Shown here in pieces: positions 1-6,400 of a stretch of 7,787 nucleotides of DNA. The stretch is from an uncultured Selenomonadales bacterium (GTDB lineage Bacteria; Bacillota; Negativicutes; Selenomonadales; Selenomonadaceae). The stretch is from positions 1 through 7,787 of the forward strand of contig CALGGP010000005.1 of assembly GCA_937915885.1 (NCBI GenBank), read 5' to 3'. Both the position numbers and the translations under genes were made by a program. Each line of letters opens with the position of its first letter. Position 1 is the stretch's first letter. The notes under the pieces were generated by a model. The model saw only the letters and a list, made by a program, of their open reading frames with translations. It searched no databases and was not told the DNA's origin.

Positions 1-382
1 GCACGCCGCCTTCGGTTGAGCGCCGTTCATCGAAGGAAGCCGCCGCGTTTTTGCGACGTTTGCTGTAAGGAGTGCGGGCGCCGACGGGCGCGGGTGGCAC
101 GCCGCCTTCGGTTGAGCGCCGTCCATCGAAGGAATCCGCCGTGTTTTTGCACCGTCCGCTGTAAGGAGTGCGGGCGCCGACGGGCGCGGGTGGCACGCCG
201 TCTTCGGTTGAGCGCCGTCCGTCGAAGGAAGCCGCCGCGTTTTTGCGACGTTTGCTGTAAAGAGTGCGGGCGCCGCCAACGCGGGTGGCACGCCGCCTTC
301 GGTTGAGCGCCGTTCATCGAAGGAAGCCGCCGCGTTTTTGCGCCGTTCGCTGTAAAGAATTCGGGCGCCGACAACGCGGGTG
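1..382. repeat. 96-bp tandem repeat, four copies
   Basis: Four head-to-tail copies begin at about 1, 97, 193 and 288, with unit lengths of 96, 96, 95 and 95 bp. A degenerate fifth start at 383-406 matches the unit start at 17 of 24 positions. Each unit contains an inverted repeat CCTTCG...CGAAGG (9-14 with 31-36 in copy 1, 105-110 with 127-132 in copy 2) and a GTTTTTGCG stretch, and ends in a GGGCGCCGAC-type core. Because 96 is a multiple of three, long open frames with a 32-residue periodicity run through it on both strands. These lack ribosome binding sites and are best read as a by-product of the repeat. The array starts at base 1, so its true copy number is unknown. I do not recognise a named family. 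Confidence 0.9.
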
Positions 383-467
383 GGAACCTCGACCTTGGTT
401 GGGCGCCGACACTGATGGGCGGGAGCGTTGGCGGCGCCCTCTAACTCGTCGCCCCCGAAAGGCAGGA
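383..467. other. Repeat-derived spacer downstream of yacP
   Basis: This GC-rich stretch follows the yacP stop on the minus strand. It carries the degenerate end of the tandem array (383-406). At 418-441 it holds GGCGGGAGCG and GGCGGCGCCCTC, which are the reverse complements of pieces of the right-end repeats (7725-7734 and 7741-7752). GGGCGCC at 401-407 can pair with GGCGCCC at 433-439 across a 25-base loop, but no T-run follows in either direction. I therefore do not call a terminator for the leftward operon here. Confidence 0.5.
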
Positions 468-992
468 TTAATTTTTTCGACGTCGGAGCTCGTCCAACTT
501 CGCAAACACATTTTGATCGATCCGATCGCCGATCTCATTGCGCACGACGGGCAACGTCACATTACTCAAGTATTCTTTGCGGAGCTGCTGTTTTGCGCGC
601 TTGATCGCCCGATAAAATTCTCGCGACGGATGACGATACGCCCCCGCGCCGAGGATCACCGTCTCGATCACCGCGTCCGACGACACCACATGCACTTCCT
701 TCCGACGGCGGATCAATTCATACGTGAGACGCTCGATCACCTTGTCGGCGGATTCGCCCGAGGCGGTATAGATCACTCGAAAATGCTCGCCGAACGGTTC
801 AATTTTTTCGTCTTCGTCGGTGAAGGCGGCATCGAACACGAGCGTGATATTAAATTTTTCATAGCCGCCGTATTCGATGAGCGCGTTGATGAGTTGATCG
901 CGGGCGATGAAAAGTTCCAAGCCGCGAAGTTCCTCCCACGCGTGAATGAGATTGTAGCCGTCGACGAGATAATGCGGGCGGGGTCTGCTCAT
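468..992 (-). CDS. yacP: YacP/Rae1-type NYN-domain ribonuclease
   Basis: The product is 174 residues, the usual length for the YacP (Rae1) family of NYN/PIN-like ribonucleases. Bacillus Rae1 cleaves mRNA in the ribosomal A site. Visible signatures are the N-terminal DGYN at residues 11-14, the acidic D54 in LVFDA, ESADKVIE at 80-87 (a conserved acidic/helical motif), SSD at 104-106, and GAYRHPSREF around 117-126. The acidic residues are the expected metal-binding set. Its ATG overlaps the rlmB stop as ATGA (989-992). No good Shine-Dalgarno sequence is visible inside the rlmB end, so translation is probably coupled. The rlmB-yacP order is conserved in Firmicutes. There, sigH or ribosomal/secE genes often follow; here the GC-rich repeat array follows instead. 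The family is confident; the cellular substrate is inferred from homologues. Confidence 0.9.
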   Translation of the reverse strand: MSRPRPHYLVDGYNLIHAWEELRGLELFIARDQLINALIEYGGYEKFNITLVFDAAFTDEDEKIEPFGEHFRVIYTASGESADKVIERLTYELIRRRKEVHVVSSDAVIETVILGAGAYRHPSREFYRAIKRAKQQLRKEYLSNVTLPVVRNEIGDRIDQNVFAKLDELRRRKN

Positions 993-1744
993 TGACGGCG
1001 TTGACGAAAGACTTCATAGATGAGGACGGCGGCGGCGGAGGACGCGTTGAGCGAATTAATTTTTCCGACCATCGGGATTGCAATCAGCCGATCGCAAAGT
1101 TCCTTCGTGAGGCGGCGAATGCCCTTGCCTTCGTTGCCGATGATCAAAACGAGCGGGACGTTGAGATCGCTCCGCGCGGATTGATCGAAGATCGATAGCC
1201 CGTCAAGATCGGCACCGACGACCGTCAATCCGAGTTCTTTCAATCGACGGATCGTCTGAGCGACGTTGCCGATCTGAGCGACGCGGACGTATTCAACGGC
1301 GCCTGCGGAAGTCTTAGCGACGGTGGCGCTCAACGAGACGGAGCGATGCTTGGGGATCAAAACGCCGTGGACACCGGCAGCGTCGGCGGTGCGGAGGATC
1401 GCGCCGAAGTTATGAGGGTCTTGAATTTCGTCGAGCAGAATGATGAACGGCGGCTGATTAATTTCTTGAGCGTGATTGAGAATGTCGTCGAGCGAGGAAT
1501 AATCGACGGGGGCGGCGAGCGCGACGACGCCCTGATGATTTTGACGGTCGGCGAGTTGATCGAGTTTCGAGCGCGGTACGAAGTCGACGGGGATTTTGTG
1601 ATCGAGCGCGAGCGCGGTAATTTTTTTGATGGAGCCGTCGCGAGCGCCGTCGGCGACGAGAATTTTATTGATGGAATGATGCGCATTGATAAGTTCGATG
1701 ACGGGGTTGCGCCCGAAAATTATATTGTCGTCCAAACGAATCAC
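989..1744 (-). CDS. rlmB: 23S rRNA (guanosine-2'-O)-methyltransferase RlmB
   Basis: This is a SpoU/TrmH-class (SPOUT) methyltransferase of about 251 residues, full length for the RlmB/YacO family. It uses S-adenosylmethionine to methylate a 23S rRNA guanosine (G2251 in E. coli numbering). The N-terminal substrate-binding domain starts with FGRNPVIE (residues 10-17) and includes HQGVVA at 70-75. The catalytic knot carries motif 1, LDEIQDPHNFGAILRTAD, at 104-121 with N112 and R118; motif 2, IIGNEGKGI, at 201-209; and motif 3, IPMVGKINSLNASSAAA, at 223-239. The first in-frame start is GTG at 1744. However, GAGGTGAT (minus strand, 1740-1747) is a strong Shine-Dalgarno match placed for the TTG at 1735, so the real protein may begin three codons later. 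It lies 9 bp after the DUF1919 gene and overlaps yacP by 4 bp, so it is mid-operon. Confidence 0.95.
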   Translation of the reverse strand: MIRLDDNIIFGRNPVIELINAHHSINKILVADGARDGSIKKITALALDHKIPVDFVPRSKLDQLADRQNHQGVVALAAPVDYSSLDDILNHAQEINQPPFIILLDEIQDPHNFGAILRTADAAGVHGVLIPKHRSVSLSATVAKTSAGAVEYVRVAQIGNVAQTIRRLKELGLTVVGADLDGLSIFDQSARSDLNVPLVLIIGNEGKGIRRLTKELCDRLIAIPMVGKINSLNASSAAAVLIYEVFRQRRQ

Positions 1745-1747
1745 CTC
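1740..1747 (-). promoter_or_regulatory. Shine-Dalgarno that argues for a TTG start of rlmB
   Basis: On the minus strand these bases read GAGGTGAT, an eight-base match to the anti-Shine-Dalgarno complement. It overlaps the GTG at 1742-1744, so it cannot serve that codon. It lies four bases before the in-frame TTG at 1733-1735, which fits initiation there. Confidence 0.5.
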
Positions 1748-1753
1748 AACTGA

Positions 1754-2650
1754 TCAAGAATTGACTTTGATTGGAGTGCGAAGACCATAGAGGAGCATAT
1801 CCCAAAGGTCAAAGCAAAAAATTTTATTTACCGCGATATCGTTTACAGCCTCGTAAAATTTTCTCCGACGGACGAGCTCGGGAGGAATGAAAAATGCGCA
1901 ATCGGAATCGCTCTCGAAAGGCACGAAGCAAACCTTTTTTCCGAAAGGCAATCGATCAAATTCCTCGAGAATCTCCTGTTGTTCGGTGTACATCATGACG
2001 AGGAGGTTGTACCAATTGAGCCGCAGGCGGCGATCCTCCCATTTAATCCGCGCGGATTTTTCATCGTCGTAATGAATCATATGAATTTTGGAGCCGCCGA
2101 GCGACATCACGGGATAATGACGTTGATCGTCCTCGTCGAAGGCGGTCGCGTAAAAACGAAGTTCGGCGTCAAGAGTGCGCAGTGGGTCGCTCAACAGTTG
2201 AAGGAAGTCGCGCTCTTTGAAGTAAATGTTGACGGTGGGCGAGAGGAATGGCAAGCCGAAGGAGTGATAAATCAATCCGCCCCAACAATTTTGCGAGAGG
2301 ATCGAGAGATTTGATCGACGGAGGCGGCGATATTTTTCGAGAGTAAAGCCCGGGATGCAGACGACTCGATCGAGAATAATTTTTTCGAGGTCGAGACCGA
2401 GTGAGCGGGCTTCGTCGAGGACGGGCGGCATGGAGGCGTCGGCTCCGCTGACGATAATTATATCGGGCTTGAGCGAGGCGAGCTCATTTTTTGGGATTGA
2501 CGAGCTGAAATTTTTATTTTTCGAGTAGGGCGATTCCGGCACGTTGGTAAAGCCGAGCACTTGAGTTGAGCCGTAAAGGCGATTGAGAACTCCGAGCGCG
2601 ATGCTCAACACTTGATAATTCGGCGACCGGTACCAGATCACAACTCTCAT
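1754..2650 (-). CDS. DUF1919-family exopolysaccharide-type protein
   Basis: The product is 298 residues and resembles the DUF1919 family, often annotated as exopolysaccharide biosynthesis proteins. The family block is visible as SQNCWGGLIYHSFGLPFLSP (119-138), followed by NIYFKERDF (141-149), YPVMSLG (179-185), the HMIHYDDEKSARIKWEDR stretch (190-207) and LNWYNLLVMM (211-220). The N-terminal part (about 1-95) has a Rossmann-like look, with KPDIIIVSGAD at 61-71 and EKIILDR at 89-95, as in proteins fused to sugar- or capsule-related domains. No signal peptide or membrane segment is evident, so it is probably cytoplasmic. The ATG at 2650 is preferred over the TTG two codons upstream because GGAGGT lies five bases before it. 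It is first in the operon, 9 bp before rlmB. The exact reaction is unknown; a role in surface polysaccharide is inferred from the family name only. Confidence 0.75.
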   Translation of the reverse strand: MRVVIWYRSPNYQVLSIALGVLNRLYGSTQVLGFTNVPESPYSKNKNFSSSIPKNELASLKPDIIIVSGADASMPPVLDEARSLGLDLEKIILDRVVCIPGFTLEKYRRLRRSNLSILSQNCWGGLIYHSFGLPFLSPTVNIYFKERDFLQLLSDPLRTLDAELRFYATAFDEDDQRHYPVMSLGGSKIHMIHYDDEKSARIKWEDRRLRLNWYNLLVMMYTEQQEILEEFDRLPFGKKVCFVPFESDSDCAFFIPPELVRRRKFYEAVNDIAVNKIFCFDLWDMLLYGLRTPIKVNS

Positions 2651-2654
2651 TGCC

Positions 2655-2661
2655 AACCTCC
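2655..2661 (-). promoter_or_regulatory. Ribosome binding site of the DUF1919 gene
   Basis: The minus strand reads GGAGGTT, with GGAGGT five bases upstream of the ATG at 2650 and immediately against the alternative TTG at 2656. This spacing decides in favour of the ATG. Confidence 0.75.
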
Positions 2662-2689
2662 GTTTGCAATCGATGATCGTTGGTTTGTT

Positions 2690-2718
2690 ATGCTATCATG
2701 ATTTATCCCGAGCGTCAA
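2690..2718 (-). promoter_or_regulatory. Sigma-70 promoter of the DUF1919-rlmB-yacP operon
   Basis: On the minus strand, TTGACG (2713-2718) is followed by a 17-base spacer and TAGCAT (2690-2695). An extended -10 TG sits one base upstream of the hexamer. Transcription would start about 2683 and give a leader of roughly 30 bases before the ATG at 2650. It is back-to-back with the rightward promoter at 2737-2765; the two -35 boxes are only 18 bases apart, so a shared regulator is possible. Confidence 0.6.
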
Positions 2719-2736
2719 AAGACACCGCTAAAAAAA

Positions 2737-2765
2737 TTGACACTGCTATTAATTTTGCCTATAAT
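2737..2765 (+). promoter_or_regulatory. Perfect-consensus sigma-70 promoter reading right
   Basis: TTGACA (2737-2742), a 17-base spacer and TATAAT (2760-2765) match the sigma-70 consensus at all twelve positions. The start point would be about 2772. The next convincing coding start on this strand is the RTX gene at 3500, so the promoter would make either a separate RNA or an unusually long leader of about 730 bases. Confidence 0.75.
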
Positions 2766-2774
2766 AACGTCGAT

Positions 2775-3131
2775 AACAAGATTAGAACTCTAGTTTTTTA
2801 GGGCTATGGTTTGATGTTTTTCGACTATCGGAAGGGAGGAATGCCTATCGAGAATCGGCATAAAACCACTTGCTTGAGCTATGGGGATATAAGTCGTTCT
2901 TGACACTCAAGTTTTGGTTTCTTACACTCACAAAAGCGGTTAGTCTTCCGCTTTAACAAAAAGTAAGCTGAAGCCGAAAGGTGACAGTGTAGAGGCTACT
3001 TTGGCATAGCCTGTAGGAATAAGGGCATTCTAAGGAGCATAAACCTTAGACGTTAAGTCCGTGTGTCAAACTTCCTAAATAGGGATTTCGATCTCCTAGA
3101 ATCACCCGCCTTTAGGCGTGGGGAGTGTCAA
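2775..3131 (+). mobile_element. Remnant of an IS200/IS605-family element (right end)
   Basis: The right boundary is the palindrome at 3105-3122 followed shortly by TCAA (3128-3131). This is the architecture of IS200/IS605 right ends, where the Y1 transposase cleaves after TCAA. No intact tnpA or tnpB frame exists upstream. One plus-strand frame (2775-2903) contains a stop and shows scattered resemblance to the TnpA C-terminal half (F-x-GY, LMxFD, NRH), which is suggestive only. The frame ending in GDSVEATLA (around 2980-3005) and its continuation, broken by stops, resembles the loosely conserved tail downstream of tnpB in such elements. The left boundary is not determined; candidate target motifs are TTGAT (about 2811), TTGAC (2900) and TTAC (2922). 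It could instead be a non-autonomous derivative (PATE/MITE-like). Confidence 0.5.
2900..2928 (+). promoter_or_regulatory. Candidate promoter of the structured RNA
   Basis: TTGACA (2900-2905) is a perfect -35 box. It is followed by exactly 17 bases and TACACT (2923-2928), which matches the -10 consensus at four of six positions. The expected start at about 2935 coincides with the 5' arm of the first hairpin of the structured RNA (2933-2954), which supports a dedicated promoter. Confidence 0.45.
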
Positions 3132-3151
3132 AGAAGAGGTCAATCAAAAAA
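2935..3151 (+). ncRNA. OmegaRNA-like structured RNA without TnpB
   Basis: Five hairpins follow one another: AAAGCGG/CCGCTTT (2933-2954); AGGCTA/TAGCCT (2993-3012); TCTAAGG/CCTTAGA (3029-3050); TAGGGAT/ATCTCCTA with a TTCG loop and one bulge (3080-3098); and CCCGCC/GGCGTGGG with a TTTA loop and a bulged T (3105-3122). The RNA scaffold would end at TCAA (3128-3131), after which the next 16-20 bases (3132-3151, AGAAGAGGTCAATCAAAAAA) occupy the guide position of a TnpB omegaRNA. In known IS200/IS605 elements this RNA overlaps the 3' end of tnpB and directs the TnpB nuclease next to its target motif. Here no tnpB is present, so the RNA would have to act in trans, act otherwise, or be a fossil. All three plus-strand frames are stop-rich or lack support. 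The assignment rests on hairpin and TCAA architecture, not on a covariance-model search. Confidence 0.5.
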
Positions 3152-3499
3152 AGACTGCCGCAATCGGACGGGATGTCTGGCCTGTGGATCAGATGTAAAT
3201 CGGTCTGCGTCATGGGCAAGATGCGATCCTCTGACGAAACGGGCGGCTCCCACTCCGCACTCGGTTGACGTCGAAGGCGCGACGTCGTAAAAAAGCGGCG
3301 CGAGCGGTTGACTCTCCGCTCGAAACAAAGGGTCTTAACAGGACAATCTCGGTCGTCTTGCCAAGGCGGTCGAGACGGATAATAAGGGAATGCGTTTTGA
3401 TACCGACCGACAGCCCGATTGGTTTCAACGACTGAAACACCTTAAAGGAAGTCGGAGCCCTGCGGATCGGATCAAATCTAAAAGAAGGAGCGAAAAAAA
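3152..3499 (+). other. Long GC-rich leader before the RTX gene
   Basis: No gene with supporting signals is seen here. The stretch holds three further stem-loops: GACGTCG/CGACGTC (3267-3286), CGAGCGG/CCGCTCG (3301-3322) and GTTTCA/TGAAAC (3422-3438). None has a following T-run, so none is a terminator, and no known riboswitch was recognised. No convincing promoter was found close to the RTX gene: a GATAAT at 3378-3383 has only a TTGCCA at an unfavourable 14-base spacing. The leader ends in AAGGAG (3485-3490), nine bases before the ATG at 3500, which is a strong ribosome binding site. Confidence 0.55.
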
Positions 3500-6400
3500 A
3501 TGGCAGAATTTAAGGCACAATCCACAAAGGACACGCAAAACCTCAACGCGGATACTCTCCTCGGTTCGCAAGATAATATCGGCGTCGATACCAAGAAGGG
3601 TATCTTGACGGTGTCGGTGGGCTCGTCGGTCAGCGACGGCGTGATCGATACCAGAGGCGAGGAAGCCTCACTCACTTCGATCTACAAAACTGTCACCATC
3701 TCCGGCGACTACACCGATCAGGTTGATGTGTACGGCAACCCCAACGTGGCTGACGTCATCTACGCAGGCGGCGGCGGCGGAATCATGGACGGCGGCACCG
3801 CTTACACGAATGACAAGAGCAAGCTCATTTCGTCCGCCGATAAATTCTACGGCGGCGACGGCGCTGATACGTACATCTACTCCGCTAACGGCGGCAAGGA
3901 CAACATCTTCAATTATGGCAACGGCGACGTCATTCAGATCAACGGCTGGACCGAGACTCAATCTTTGAGCTTCGTCGACAAAAACGGCGGTCTCACCCTC
4001 ACCATTAATGATGATGCCGATACTCTTGCTGAAGGCGGCAAGGCTGGCACCACCGCCAAAAACAGTGTCCTCACCATCGACGGCACCAAAACCAAGACGG
4101 CGGATGCATCTTACGGCTTCCATATCGCTTTCGCTGATGATGAAGGCAATGTTACCTCGTCTTCGGTCTACGGCGCGATGACCAATTACGGTTACGGTCA
4201 GAAAAACAACAAAGAAGATGCCACTACGCTCACAATCGGCAGCGGAGCCTCCGGCACCGTTGATGTCAGCTGGATTTCCTCGACCGTCAAAAACATTGAC
4301 GCAACTAAAGCCACCAAAGCGCTTTATATCAAAGGCAATGCCAACGGCAGCAATATCTCAATCGGAAGTGCCGGCGGCACGCTCGAGGGCGGCTATGACA
4401 CTGCGAAGGGCAAAGCGGTTGCCGACAACCTCTACGGCACGAGCAGCAAGGCTGTCACTTTTATTGCCAATGGCGGCAAAGACGTCATTTACAACTACAA
4501 GACCGGTGACAACATCGTTTATGACACGACTCTTATCGATGAAGACAAATACGCTGTCAAGGCGAGCGGCTCGGATATCACTTACACGCTCAACAAAGAC
4601 ACTTCGTTTACGATCAAAAACTACTTGGGTCAAGCGGTTCAGATCAACGGCGAAATCGATGAAGCCAACAGTCATACTCTGCCGACCGGTCTCGTGTATG
4701 ACGCAAAGCTCTCGAAAGTCTCTGCAGATGCCTCGAAAATCAAAGTGAAGGTCGAGCTGGTTTACAACGACGACGGCACGCCGAAGATCGTGGTTGATTC
4801 AGACGGCAATATGACTGCAGCAATTGAAACCCTTCCGCCTGATGCAATTTATATCGGCGGCGCGAACGAAGATGGTACGGAAGTTCCGTTCGAGTCCACC
4901 GTTACGATGATCGATCTGGCGACGTCAAGCGCTCCCGTGATTGTCGACACTTCCGACGAATACGGAGACAAAGTCACTGCGATCACGGTCGGCAAGAGCG
5001 GAAGCACGGTCACCGGCAACAATAACGCTGTCCAAGCATTTACCGGCGGCGCGGGCGATGATCTTTTCATCATCGATAGTACTAAAATCTTATCCGCAGA
5101 GGATCCGTCGAAAGCCAAACCCGACACCATTGCGAACCTCAGCACGGCTGACAGCAACGATACCATCTCGATTGTCGGCGCCACTGCAGATAATCTGTCC
5201 TTCGTCGAGAAAGGCAAAGACCTCAACGTCTATATCGGCGATGGCGAAGGCGCCTCGTACAACGTTCTCACCATTAAGAACTTCGACTCCGACACCGGCG
5301 CGACGATCCTCGGCGACGAAGACGACAGCGGCGAAGCATTCCAGAAAGTTTACGGCGCACCTGCCATGCAGACAGGCGTGAGCTATGTTTACAAGAACAA
5401 CAAGATCGACAGGACAGGCATCGTTGCGGGCGTTGCCTTCAAAGACACCGTGCTTGCCGCTGTGGATTACGGCGATGCGGCGCTCAAGACGATCGATGCG
5501 ACCTCCGCAAGCTCGAGCAAGCTGAGCATCGTCGGCAGCAGCGCGGCGAACGTCATCTATGCTCCGACGGCAAAGAAAGTTGCAACGACTCTCGACGGCG
5601 GCACTGGCAATGACAACCTCTACGGCGCGTCCGTTATCGGCGGTCAGACGACTTATGTCTTCCAGCCGCAAATCAAAGGCAAGAAAGACGTCATCACCAA
5701 CTTCAACGAGGGCGACGTCATTGTCATTGATCAAAGTATCTTCACCAGCGAAGATGCAGCCGACTCTGTTGCATCTCTCGCGGCGGAATTTAAATTAGAC
5801 GAAGATGAAAAAGCCGTTATGCATTACGTCTCCGCCGTTAAGAATGACGAACCGGTATATACCGACAGCTTCAACGACACTAAGGCGGACGTAGTGATCA
5901 GCGTCAACAAATCCAATTCGATCACGATCAAGAATGCCGCTGGCAAACGCTTCATCATCCAAGACGGCATTGGCGGTGATGAGTACGAGTTCGGTCACAA
6001 GCCGCCGACAGGTCTTGCCTACGACGCAAAGAACACGGCAGTCACCCTCGCATCTGATGCCGGTTATGAAGGCGACGTCAATCTCTCCGATTACGCGACG
6101 TATTACAACACGATCAAGAAAGTCGACCTGAGCGGTAATACCCTTGCAGCGGGCATTTACGGCAACTCGATCGCGAATGAGTTCATCGCAGGCGCAGCTG
6201 GCAGCACGCTCGACGGCGGCGCGATTGAAGTCGACGCGGACGGCGCTCCCATCGACAGCAAACAAAAACCGACTGCCGATAAAATGACTGGCGGCGCGGG
6301 CGTTGATTATTTCGTCTATGATGCGGGCTACGGCAAGGATACGTTCAGTGTCGTCGGCTCTGCCGATATCGTTTCGCTCGGCAGCGCCTTCGGTCAGATT

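Noticed and set aside
16..306. Cysteine- and arginine-rich open frame with 32-residue repeats
   Set aside because: It is produced by the 96-bp tandem repeat, has no ribosome binding site, and comparable open frames exist on the opposite strand.
401..439. GGGCGCC/GGCGCCC pair as the operon terminator
   Set aside because: The loop is 25 bases and no T-run follows in the direction of transcription.
264..995. 243-residue plus-strand open frame
   Set aside because: It lies antisense to yacP, which has clear family motifs, and runs in from the repeat array.
3267..3286. Stem-loop GACGTCG/CGACGTC as a terminator
   Set aside because: It is followed by an A-run rather than a T-run on the plus strand, and on the minus strand the T-run precedes the stem.
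3063..3290. 75-residue open frame starting at GTG, containing an ESPAFRRGECQ-like stretch
   Set aside because: The stretch is a translation of the IS200/IS605 right-end palindrome; there is no ribosome binding site and no other support.
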